Shown: positions 1 to 6,356, counted from the first letter of the stretch. The stretch is 6,625 bases of DNA from an uncultured Prevotellaceae bacterium (GCA_946415695.1 CAMKTM010000138.1:1-6625), one strand, 5' to 3'. Notes: generated by a model from the letters alone, not told the origin. Translations and numbers: made by a program.

Positions 1-5
1 AAGAT

Positions 6-30
6 AATCCGTAAAATCCGTGTAATCCGT
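6..30. repeat. Period-9 tandem repeat downstream of the peptidase gene
   Basis: The heptamer AATCCGT occurs at 6-12, 15-21 and 24-30, exactly 9 bp apart. On the minus strand it reads as three CGGATT-type units. It lies past the 3' end of the minus-strand peptidase gene, and more copies may lie beyond the window edge. I see no GC-rich hairpin plus T-run here that would act as a terminator. Function unknown; it looks like ordinary intergenic repeat material. Confidence 0.55.
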
Positions 31-74
31 TGTTGTTAATTATGACACATCCTCTATATATTTATATAACGTAT

Positions 75-2117
75 TTACCAAATCGTCACGCGTTTCTCCT
101 TTGGGACGAACATTGGGTCTGCCTCGGTGATGCCAAAGGCGTCGTACCAGGCATCAATGTGCGGCACCTGTCCGTTCACGCGCCACATACCCAGCTGATG
201 CGGGTCGCTCTTCACGCGTTTTCTGATTTCTTCCTCGCGGATGTTCTGCCCCCACACGTTGGCATAAGCCAGGAAGAAGCGCTGTTCGGGCGTGAAGCCG
301 TCGATGTCGGCGAGCGGAGCATCCTTGGTGGCGTTCTTGAAGGCTTGGAAGGCGACCATCAGTCCGCCGTGGTCGGCCATGTTCTCGCCAAGCGTCAGCG
401 AACCGTTGGCATGGAGTCCGGGCAGCACCTCGATGCTGTCGTGGAACTCACGCATCACCTGGATGCGCTCCTCGAAGCGCTTGGTGTCTTCCTCGCTCCA
501 CCAGGTGATGAGGTTGCCCGTCTTGTCATACTTGCTTCCCTGGTCGTCGAAGCCGTGCGTCATCTCATGTCCGATGACGACGCCGATGGCTCCGTAGTTG
601 AAGGCATCGTCGGCTTGCATGTCGAAGAAGGGCGGCTGCAGGATGCCGGCAGGGAAGCAGATTTCGTTGGTCGTCGGGTTGTAGTATGCGTTGACCGTCT
701 GTGGGTTCATGTACCATTCGTCACGGTCAACAGGCTTGTTGAACTTCGTCTTGACCATGTCCTTGATTTCCCATTCGTTCACGGCAAGCATGTTACGCAA
801 GTAACAGTCGCCTATCTCGAGGTCGCTGTAGTCCTTCCACTTGCCAGGATAACCTACCTTCACGTAGAAAGCGTCAAGCTTCTCGCGGGCCACCTTCTTT
901 GTTTCGTCCGACATCCATTCCTGTACGTCGATGCGTTCTCCGAGGGCGACCTGCAGGTTGCTGATGAGCTTCTCCATGCGCTTCTTGGCTTCTGGTGGGA
1001 AGTACTTGGCAACATAGAGCTGCCCGAGCGCTTCGCCCAGGCCGCTTTCAACGGCAGCCACGGCACGTTTCCAGCGCGGACGGTCTTCTTCCTTGCCACT
1101 CATCACCTTGCCGTAGAAACCGAAGTCGAGGGCACGGCTCTCGTCGTCGATGTAAGACGAAACCATATCGATGGCGTGCCAGAGATAGATGTTCTGCAGG
1201 GCTTCGGGCGTCTCTTCCTTCAGGACTTTCTCCACCTCGTGGATGGCATTGGGCTGACCGAGGCAGACTTCCTTCACGCCCTCCATTCCGAAGTTCTGGA
1301 AGAAAGCGTCCCAGTCGATGCCGGAGAATTGCTCCTTCAGCTCGTCGTAGGTGAGTTTGTTGTAGTTGGCCTCGGGGTCGCGCAGCTCTGTCATGCTCTT
1401 GCTGGCAACGGCGATGCGCGTCTCGATGCGCAACACGTCCTCTGCAATGCGATTCGCATCCTTTTCCGAGAAGCCAGAGTGCTGGCAGAGGTCGGAAATG
1501 AACTTCTGGTACGCCTTACGGATTTCCAGAGTCTTCGGGTCGTCGTCGATGTAATAATCCTTCTGCCCAAGCGTCAATCCGCCCTGAGCGATGGTTACGA
1601 TGTTGTTCTTCGAATCCTTCTCGTCGGCTCCGATATACATGCCGAACAATCCGGGTACGCCTTGCCTCTGCATCCTCGGCCAAACCTCTTTGAGCCAGTT
1701 CGCCGTGATTTCAGGCTCGCACTGATAGCCGTCGCAAAGCAAGAACTCCTCGAGAGCTCCCCAATAGTGCTCGTTCAGGTTCACACTGTCCATCGCCGAA
1801 TTGTAGAGGTCGGCAATCTTCTGTTCGATGGAACCCTTTTCATTCTGCTGGGCTGCCACACTGTCGATGATGCCTTGCAGTTGCTTGATGTTGTTCTCTT
1901 GGAGCACGTCGAAGCTGCCGTAGCGGCTGTACTCTGCCGTCAGCGGATGAGCTTTTTGCCAACCGCCTGTGGCATACATGTAGAAGTCTGTGCCGGGAAG
2001 ATAAGTTGAGTCGAGATTGGCAAGGTCGATGCCGGATGCCAGTTGCTTGCTCCCGGGCGTGCAAGCCGTAGCTAATGCTGTCAAAGCAAATGCCATAAAT
2101 AGATTTCTCTTTTTCAT
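75..2117 (-). CDS. M13 family (neprilysin-like) zinc metallopeptidase, lipoprotein
   Basis: Zinc endopeptidase expected to cleave oligopeptides outside the cytoplasm. The 680 residues are normal for bacterial M13 enzymes: N-terminal M13 domain about 40-420, catalytic domain about 470-680. The zinc site is complete: HEMTH with H517, E518 and H521, then GENMAD with third ligand E578 and D582. The substrate-binding NAYY motif is at 476-479. H640 and R646 have the spacing of neprilysin H711 and R717, and the chain ends in RVTIW, a typical C-terminus. Residues 1-18 are a signal peptide ending ALATA before C19, so a lipoprotein is likely. Residues after C19 (TPGSKQ) lack the acidic cluster linked to surface export in Bacteroidetes, so I infer a periplasmic location. 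The ATG lies 13 bp after the symporter stop codon, without a clear Shine-Dalgarno sequence, and is fixed by the signal peptide. Probably co-transcribed with the symporter. Family assignment is very secure; the natural substrate is unknown. Confidence 0.96.
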   Translation of the reverse strand: MKKRNLFMAFALTALATACTPGSKQLASGIDLANLDSTYLPGTDFYMYATGGWQKAHPLTAEYSRYGSFDVLQENNIKQLQGIIDSVAAQQNEKGSIEQKIADLYNSAMDSVNLNEHYWGALEEFLLCDGYQCEPEITANWLKEVWPRMQRQGVPGLFGMYIGADEKDSKNNIVTIAQGGLTLGQKDYYIDDDPKTLEIRKAYQKFISDLCQHSGFSEKDANRIAEDVLRIETRIAVASKSMTELRDPEANYNKLTYDELKEQFSGIDWDAFFQNFGMEGVKEVCLGQPNAIHEVEKVLKEETPEALQNIYLWHAIDMVSSYIDDESRALDFGFYGKVMSGKEEDRPRWKRAVAAVESGLGEALGQLYVAKYFPPEAKKRMEKLISNLQVALGERIDVQEWMSDETKKVAREKLDAFYVKVGYPGKWKDYSDLEIGDCYLRNMLAVNEWEIKDMVKTKFNKPVDRDEWYMNPQTVNAYYNPTTNEICFPAGILQPPFFDMQADDAFNYGAIGVVIGHEMTHGFDDQGSKYDKTGNLITWWSEEDTKRFEERIQVMREFHDSIEVLPGLHANGSLTLGENMADHGGLMVAFQAFKNATKDAPLADIDGFTPEQRFFLAYANVWGQNIREEEIRKRVKSDPHQLGMWRVNGQVPHIDAWYDAFGITEADPMFVPKEKRVTIW

Positions 2118-2130
2118 TATTATAATATGA

Positions 2131-3069
2131 TTATTGGTTATGTTCTTTCATCTTAACTTGAAACACTTTAGCCACCAATGCTCCGCTGATGTTGTGCCAG
2201 ACGCTGAAGATGGCTCCGGGAATGGTGGCAAGGGGATATGCTGCGAAGTGCAAGTTGGCAAGGGAAGAAGCCAAGCCGCTGTTCTGCATGCCGACCTCAA
2301 TGCTGAGGGCAACGCATTTCGGCTTTTGCAGGCGCAACAAGCGTCCTATTAGGAAACCCAGCGAAAGGCCAAGCAAGTTGTGGAGCATGACGACAAGTAT
2401 GACTATCATTCCGCCAAGCATCAAGCGGTTGGCATTGTGCGACACAACGATACCCACCACAAAAGCAATCGTTAAGGACGAAAAAGCAGGCAGATAAGGT
2501 GTGACGGCTTTCGTGAGATTGGGCATGAAACGTTGGCACAGCAGTCCGACAACGATAGGCGCAATCACCACATAGACGATGCTCAGCAACATTCCCCACG
2601 TATCGACGTCAACCATCGTGCCAGCCATCAGCCAGACCAGCAAAGGGGTCAGCAAAGGAGCGAGTAGGGTAGAGCAGGCTGTCATGCCGACTGAAAGGGC
2701 CAAGTCGCCCTTTGCCAAATAAGTGATGACATTGGAGGCCGTACCGCCGGGGCAGCAGCCTACAAGTATCACGCCAAGCGCCAACTCCTTGGGAAGCGAG
2801 AAAGCAAGCGTTAGCAACCAAGCGAGTAAAGGCATGATGGTGAACTGCGCTAAGCAACCGATGAGAATGTCTTTGGGTCGGCTCAGCACAATCTTGAAGT
2901 CATTCAGCGAGAGCGTCAGTCCCATGCCGAACATAATCACGCCCAGAAACGGGTTGATGGCCTTCGTGTTAATCCACACAAATGATGCCGGCACGAGCAT
3001 AGAAACAATTGCCACCAAAAGCACCATCAGTCCCATCCATCGGGCTATGAAATCACATACATTCTTCAT
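2131..3069 (-). CDS. SBF/BASS family sodium-dependent symporter (bile acid:sodium symporter fold)
   Basis: Inner-membrane secondary transporter of the SBF (PF01758) family, 312 residues, mostly hydrophobic with about nine or ten membrane segments. The family motifs GMGLTL (48-53), GCCPGGTASN (104-113) and EVGMQNSGLA (258-267) are present. As I recall the ASBT_NM sodium ligands (Q77, S114, N115, S128, T132, E260, V261, M263, Q264), each has an identical residue here two positions lower: Q75, S112, N113, S126, T130, E258, V259, M261 and Q262. Both sodium sites therefore look intact. The substrate cannot be read from sequence: bile acids, pantoate-like organic anions and other anions are all known for the family. 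The ATG at 3067-3069 is preceded by AAGGATAA, a weak and close Shine-Dalgarno-like stretch. It lies 71 bp after the ABC-F stop, with no TAnnTTTG promoter core between, and 13 bp before the peptidase. Confidence 0.93.
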   Translation of the reverse strand: MKNVCDFIARWMGLMVLLVAIVSMLVPASFVWINTKAINPFLGVIMFGMGLTLSLNDFKIVLSRPKDILIGCLAQFTIMPLLAWLLTLAFSLPKELALGVILVGCCPGGTASNVITYLAKGDLALSVGMTACSTLLAPLLTPLLVWLMAGTMVDVDTWGMLLSIVYVVIAPIVVGLLCQRFMPNLTKAVTPYLPAFSSLTIAFVVGIVVSHNANRLMLGGMIVILVVMLHNLLGLSLGFLIGRLLRLQKPKCVALSIEVGMQNSGLASSLANLHFAAYPLATIPGAIFSVWHNISGALVAKVFQVKMKEHNQ

Positions 3070-3123
3070 TTATCCTTAGATAATTAACAATTTGATTCTT
3101 TGGCGATTTATGGAATGCCATTT

Positions 3124-3143
3124 TAACTATGAACTGTGAACTA
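3124..3143. repeat. Heptad repeat TGAACTR at the ABC-F 3' end
   Basis: Two full heptads, TGAACTG (3130-3136) and TGAACTA (3137-3143), follow a partial unit TAACTA (3124-3129). The last heptad contains the complement of the ABC-F stop codon (CTA at 3141-3143, read as TAG). The array lies in the 71-bp gap before the symporter gene. It shares the TGAA-plus-three design with the arrays at 5060-5087 and 5319-5339. It is short, so chance similarity cannot be fully excluded on its own. Confidence 0.5.
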
Positions 3144-5030
3144 AATCAGCGCTTCCCATTCCTCCTCGGCTTTCTTTAGTTGTGCTTTCAGCTTGCCGTG
3201 CTTCTCGTAGAGCGAAACGTCCTGGCTGCCTTCTGGCGTAGAAAGTTGGTCTTCGACGATACGGATGGCGGCTTCGAGCTGCGTCACCTTCTCTTCTGCC
3301 TCTTGCAAGGCTTTCTCCTTCTTCTTCTGTTCGCGGGCCTGAGCCTTTTGTTCGGCGTATGAGACAGCCCCCTCCATACCTCCCCGAGGGGAGGCTTTCT
3401 GCGTGGCGGTCTCTCCCCTTTGGGGGAGTTGGAGGGGGGCCAGGTAGTCGTATATGCCTCCCAGATACTCTCGCACCTTTCCGCCACCAAACTCATAGAT
3501 TTTCGTCACGAGGCCGTCGAGGAATTCACGGTCGTGGCTCACCACGATGACTGTGCCGTCGAAGTCGCGGATGGCTGCCTTCAGCACATCCTTCGAGCGC
3601 ATGTCGAGGTGGTTGGTCGGTTCGTCGAGGATGAGACAGTTCACCGGTTCGAGCAGCAGCTTTATCATGGCCAGTCGGGTTCGCTCTCCTCCAGAAAGGA
3701 ACTTCACCTTCTTGTCGCTCGCTTCTCCGCCAAACATGAAGGCACCGAGAATGTCGCGAATCTTGAGCCGTATGTCGCCCCTTGCCACGCGGTCGATGGT
3801 TTCAAAGACTGTGTATTCCCCTTCGAGCAATTGTGCCTGATTCTGAGCAAAGTAACCTATCTGTACATTATGTCCTACTTTAAGTGTGCCGTCGAAAGGA
3901 ATTTCGCCCATGATGCACTTCACGAGCGTCGTTTTGCCCTCGCCGTTACGCCCCACGAAAGCCACCTTTTCGCCACGTCTTATTGTCAGATTGACGTTCT
4001 TGAAGACGCAATGTTCGCCATAGCTCTTGCTCACTTCGTCGCAGATGACCGGAAAGTCGCCACTGCGCATCGAGCAAGTGAACTTGAGGCGCAAGGCACT
4101 ATTGTCCACCTCATCGACCTCAATCGGCACTATCTTCTCCAACTGGCGTATCTTCTGCTGCACCTGAATGGCTTTCGTGGCCTGGTAGCGGAAGCGTTCG
4201 ATGAAGGCGCGTGCGTCAGCTATTTCCTTCTGTTGGTTCTCCAACGCCCGCAGTTGCTGTTCGCGCCGTTCGGCATGAAGCGTGACGTACTCGTCGTACT
4301 TCACCTTATAGTCGTAAATCTTTCCGCAACTGATTTCTATTGTTCGGTTCGTTACATTATTTATAAAGGCGCGGTCGTGGCTGACGAGCACCACGGCGTT
4401 GGCACTCGTGGCAAGGAAGTTCTCGAGCCACTGGATGCTTTCGATGTCGAGGTGGTTGGTCGGTTCGTCGAGCAGTAGCACGTCGGGATGCTGAAGCAGC
4501 AACTTGGCCAATTCAATACGCATGCGCCAGCCGCCGCTGAACTCGCTCGTAGGTCTGTCCAAATCTTCTCTTCGGAAGCCAAGACCCTGCAACGTGCGTT
4601 CCAGTTCAGCCTGATAGTGCGTGCCGCCCATCATCTGGAAGCGCTCGTTGAGATGCGTGAAGCGTTCCACGAGTGCCATGTATGCTTCGCTCTCGTAATC
4701 AGTGCGTTCTGCAAGTTGTTTGTTGAGACGTTCGAGCTCTTCCTCTATCTCTGTGATGTGTTCGAAAGCGCGTTCGGCCTCCTCCCTTACCGTGCGTTCG
4801 TCGGTGAGTACCATCACCTGCGGCAAGTAAGCAATAACAGCATCGCGAGGCACACTGACCGTCCCGCTTGTGGGTTCTTGGATGCCCGCAATAATCTTCA
4901 GCATCGTACTCTTGCCGGCACCGTTCTTGCCGACAAGCGCAATGCGGTCGTGGTCGCCAACGACATAACTGATGTCATTGAAGAGCGGCTTTGCGCTGAA
5001 CTCTACACTTAAATTGTCTATTGAAACCAT
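3141..5030 (-). CDS. ABC-F family ATP-binding cassette protein (ribosome-associated type)
   Basis: Soluble protein of 629 residues with two tandem ATP-binding cassettes and no membrane segments. ABC-F proteins bind the ribosomal E site and tune translation; some protect against antibiotics. Cassette 1: Walker A GKNGAGKST (34-42), Q-loop Q71, signature FSGGW (164-168), Walker B with E189, H-loop H218. Basic helical linker about 240-300. Cassette 2: Walker A GRNGEGKTT (360-368), Q-loop Q396, signature LSGGE (445-449), Walker B with E470, H-loop H499. A charged coiled coil fills 558-629. Both sites keep their catalytic glutamate, so both should hydrolyse ATP. Nothing points to a resistance subtype; a housekeeping role (Uup or YdiF-like) is more likely. 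Residues about 531-555 are encoded by an inserted C-rich inverted repeat. The start MVSIDNLSVEF is the family's usual N-terminus, and a TATCTTTG promoter core ends 11 bp before the ATG. It is first in line to the symporter and peptidase genes and may share their transcript. Confidence 0.95.
   Translation of the reverse strand: MVSIDNLSVEFSAKPLFNDISYVVGDHDRIALVGKNGAGKSTMLKIIAGIQEPTSGTVSVPRDAVIAYLPQVMVLTDERTVREEAERAFEHITEIEEELERLNKQLAERTDYESEAYMALVERFTHLNERFQMMGGTHYQAELERTLQGLGFRREDLDRPTSEFSGGWRMRIELAKLLLQHPDVLLLDEPTNHLDIESIQWLENFLATSANAVVLVSHDRAFINNVTNRTIEISCGKIYDYKVKYDEYVTLHAERREQQLRALENQQKEIADARAFIERFRYQATKAIQVQQKIRQLEKIVPIEVDEVDNSALRLKFTCSMRSGDFPVICDEVSKSYGEHCVFKNVNLTIRRGEKVAFVGRNGEGKTTLVKCIMGEIPFDGTLKVGHNVQIGYFAQNQAQLLEGEYTVFETIDRVARGDIRLKIRDILGAFMFGGEASDKKVKFLSGGERTRLAMIKLLLEPVNCLILDEPTNHLDMRSKDVLKAAIRDFDGTVIVVSHDREFLDGLVTKIYEFGGGKVREYLGGIYDYLAPLQLPQRGETATQKASPRGGMEGAVSYAEQKAQAREQKKKEKALQEAEEKVTQLEAAIRIVEDQLSTPEGSQDVSLYEKHGKLKAQLKKAEEEWEALI
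3367..3440. repeat. C-rich inverted repeat pair inside the ABC-F coding sequence
   Basis: The outer arms GCCCCCTCC (3367-3375) and GGAGGGGGGC (3431-3440) are inverted copies differing by one C. Each arm carries its own inner hairpin: CCTCCCC-GA-GGGGAGG (3379-3394) and CTCCCC around TTTG (3413-3428). The same unit, in both orientations, forms the intergenic cluster at 5159-5275. Plus-strand unit 1 and intergenic unit 3 even share GGGGAGGCTTTCT. The element is read in frame as ABC-F residues 531-555 (APLQLPQRGE and onwards to GGMEGA). It contains no stop codon in any of the six frames. It lies in the linker between the second cassette and the coiled coil, where extra residues should be tolerated. 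Confidence 0.8.
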
Positions 5031-5041
5031 AATACGGGACG

Positions 5042-5049
5042 CAAAGATA
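5042..5049 (-). promoter_or_regulatory. Bacteroidetes -7 promoter core for the ABC-F gene
   Basis: On the minus strand the sequence reads TATCTTTG, an exact match to TAnnTTTG, ending 11 bp before the ATG of the ABC-F gene. I find no good TTG at the usual -33 distance; that place is filled by the TGAAAAG heptad array. The transcript leader would be only a few bases long. Confidence 0.6.
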
Positions 5050-5059
5050 CGACAAAAAG

Positions 5060-5087
5060 TGAAAAGTGAAAAGTGAAAAGTGAAAAA
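5060..5087. repeat. Heptad array (TGAAAAG)n between divergent promoters
   Basis: Four perfect 7-bp steps: TGAAAAG at 5060-5066, 5067-5073 and 5074-5080, then TGAAAAA at 5081-5087, preceded by a degenerate unit. It lies between the two divergent promoter cores (5042-5049 minus, 5115-5122 plus) and takes the place of the -33 region of the ABC-F promoter. A change in copy number would alter that promoter's upstream spacing. The regulatory role is inference. Confidence 0.75.
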
Positions 5088-5095
5088 TAATTTCC

Positions 5096-5122
5096 TTGTT
5101 CACATTTTTTTTCGTACTTTTG
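5096..5122 (+). promoter_or_regulatory. Bacteroidetes-type promoter for the isomerase-like gene
   Basis: TACTTTTG at 5115-5122 matches TAnnTTTG exactly and follows a T-rich run ending in CG, a context often seen at Bacteroidetes promoters. A TTG at 5096-5098 could be the -33 element, but its 16-bp spacing is shorter than the usual 19-21. The first gene downstream begins at 5359, so the leader would be about 230 nt and made almost entirely of repeats. Confidence 0.55.
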
Positions 5123-5158
5123 CGGAAGGAAAATAAATATATGACACCCAGCCCCCCA

Positions 5159-5275
5159 GACCCTCTCCAAACCTCCCCCTCTATGGGGAGGCTTTCTTCG
5201 ACCGAAATTCTCCCCCTAGAGGGGGAGTTAGAGAGGGTCTTTTTCTCCCCCTCGGGGGAGATGGAGAGGGGTCTT
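5159..5275. repeat. Cluster of three C-rich hairpin units in the isomerase leader
   Basis: Unit 3 (5159-5195, plus orientation) reads CCCTCTCCAAA, then CCTCCCC-loop-GGGGAGG and CTTTC. Unit 4 (about 5208-5239, minus orientation) has the hairpin CTCCCCC-TAGA-GGGGGAG and ends in the complement of GACCCTCTC. Unit 5 (about 5244-5275, minus orientation) has CTCCCCC-TC-GGGGGAG and the complement of CCCCTCTCCAT. Units 3 and 4 face each other as an inverted pair, like the pair inside the ABC-F gene. The 328 bp between the ABC-F start and the isomerase start hold only this cluster, two heptad arrays and two promoters. The 64-codon plus-strand frame through it (5141-5335) is repeat-derived, and I do not call it a gene. 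Confidence 0.8.
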
Positions 5276-5318
5276 GCTCCGCCTGCGCCTGAGGCTTGCC
5301 GAAGAATTCACTTAATTA

Positions 5319-5339
5319 TGAATTATGAATTATGAATTA
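5319..5339. repeat. Heptad array (TGAATTA)3 upstream of the isomerase start
   Basis: Three perfect copies of TGAATTA at 5319-5325, 5326-5332 and 5333-5339, flanked by degenerate AATTA (5314-5318) and AGAATTG (5340-5346). It ends 19 bp before the ATG at 5359, so it covers the region where a ribosome would load. AT-rich, unstructured leader sequence suits Bacteroidetes translation starts, which often lack a Shine-Dalgarno sequence. Confidence 0.75.
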
Positions 5340-5358
5340 AGAATTGTCTATATCGTTT

Positions 5359-6249
5359 ATGCAAAGAAGAACATTCCTGAAAAGCAGCATTGCAAGCGCA
5401 GCAATGCTCGTAGCTCCGGCCGAAGTCCTTGGCCGTGCGCCCAAAGAAGGAGCGGCAAAGAGCCTCTCCACCATCAAAACGCCCGTTCCCGACGATGACT
5501 TCCACCTCGGGATGGCCGGTTACACCTTCCATAAGTTCGACCTCGACACCACGCTCGCCTTCATGAAAAAGATAGATGTCCACTACCTTTGTATCAAGGA
5601 TTTCCATCTTCCCCTTAATGCCGATGCGGAGCAGATAGCAGCGTTCAAGGCAAAACTCGCAGACGCCGGAGTAACAGGCTATGCCGTCGGCCCCATCTAC
5701 ATGAAGGACGTGGCAGCAGTCGATAATGCCTTTGCCTACGCCCAGCGGGTTGGCGTCCGCCTTGTCGTCGGCGTTCCGGGCGTTTGGGGCGACACCGCTC
5801 CGAACTACGAAGTGCTGAACCGTGTGGAGCAGAAAGTGCGCGAGACGGACATCCGCTATGCCATACACCTGCATGGCCCCGACCTCTCCCTCTATCCCGA
5901 TGCCACCTCAATCTGGAACGACGTCAAGGACCGTGACCCGCGTCTGGGCATTTGTCTTGACATCGGCCACAATCTGCGCTACGGAAGCGATTCCGTCCGC
6001 GACATGAAGCGTTACGCCAAACGCATTTTCGACATACATCTCAAAGACGTGACCGCTCCCACGAAAGAAGGCCGTGCGGCAGAAGTGGGCAGAGGCATCA
6101 TCGACTTCCCGCTTTTCGTCAAGACGCTTCGCAAGGTTGGTTATAAAGGCTCGGTGAGCTTGGAGTACGAGAAGGACATGAGCGACCCCTTCGTCGGCAT
6201 TGCCGAAAGCGTCGGCTATTTCCGCGCAGTGCAGCAGACAACCCGCTAA
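5359..6249 (+). CDS. Tat-exported sugar phosphate isomerase/epimerase-like TIM-barrel protein
   Basis: Xylose isomerase-like TIM barrel (AP_endonuc_2 type), 296 residues, probably a metal-dependent isomerase, epimerase or related carbohydrate enzyme. The N-terminus MQRRTFLKSSIASAAMLVAP is a twin-arginine signal (RRTFLK, then a hydrophobic stretch), so the folded enzyme should act in the periplasm. Likely metal or active-site residues, by family position: H170 and H172 in IHLHGPD, D201 and H204 in CLDIGH, H227 in DIHLKD, and E269 in SLEYE. The barrel's last strands are present (GRGIIDFP, 246 onward), so the gene looks complete. I chose the ATG at 5359 over an in-frame TTG at 5344, because the TTG adds five residues before the Tat signal and lies in repeat sequence. 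Despite the family name, a phosphorylated substrate is unlikely outside the cytoplasm. The gene stands alone, facing away from the ABC-F gene, with its promoter near 5115-5122 and a terminator at 6357-6383. The exact substrate is unknown. Confidence 0.9.
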   Translation: MQRRTFLKSSIASAAMLVAPAEVLGRAPKEGAAKSLSTIKTPVPDDDFHLGMAGYTFHKFDLDTTLAFMKKIDVHYLCIKDFHLPLNADAEQIAAFKAKLADAGVTGYAVGPIYMKDVAAVDNAFAYAQRVGVRLVVGVPGVWGDTAPNYEVLNRVEQKVRETDIRYAIHLHGPDLSLYPDATSIWNDVKDRDPRLGICLDIGHNLRYGSDSVRDMKRYAKRIFDIHLKDVTAPTKEGRAAEVGRGIIDFPLFVKTLRKVGYKGSVSLEYEKDMSDPFVGIAESVGYFRAVQQTTR

Positions 6250-6265
6250 CGCGGCAGGGCATATA

Positions 6266-6335
6266 GTTTGCTTATACATGTAAAAGCAATTGCTTGTACA
6301 TGTATAAGCAATTGCACGTACATGTACAAGCAAAC
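6266..6335. repeat. Three tandem 22-bp palindromes after the isomerase gene
   Basis: Three abutting 22-bp units lie at 6268-6289, 6290-6311 and 6312-6333. Each is an imperfect palindrome built from the half-site TTGCTTGTACA followed by its reverse complement. Unit 1 differs from that ideal at positions 7 and 16, unit 2 at position 16 only, and unit 3 at positions 5 and 6. Flanking GT and AC extend the overall symmetry to 70 bp. The array starts 16 bp after the isomerase stop codon, so it would be in that gene's 3' untranslated region. There is no T-run directly after it, so it is not a standard terminator. It could be a multi-site operator, an RNA-stabilising structure or a REP-like element; the sequence does not decide. 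Confidence 0.85.
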
Positions 6336-6356
6336 AACCCGCTGTGTGATAAAAGG

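Noticed and set aside
48..72. AT-rich TATATA inverted repeat as a terminator for the peptidase operon
   Set aside because: The possible stem is short, purely A/T and lacks a T-run in the needed direction; it is likely just low-complexity sequence.
30..2009. 659-codon plus-strand open frame opposite the peptidase gene
   Set aside because: It is codon-aligned antisense to the M13 gene. Its openness only reflects that gene's avoidance of TTA, CTA and TCA codons. The translation resembles no family, while the minus strand has a full M13 active site.
3108..3124. ATGG/CCAT hairpin followed by TTTT as a terminator
   Set aside because: The stem is only four base pairs and the T-run is on the plus strand, where no gene ends.
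3420..4478. 352-codon plus-strand open frame opposite the ABC-F gene
   Set aside because: Same codon-aligned antisense effect; the minus strand encodes both complete ATPase cassettes.
5323..5874. 183-codon minus-strand frame within the isomerase region
   Set aside because: Antisense shadow of a gene with a clear Tat signal and barrel motifs; the frame begins in no promoter context.
6266..6335. CRISPR array
   Set aside because: The units abut with no spacers and there are no cas genes; it is a tandem palindrome array.
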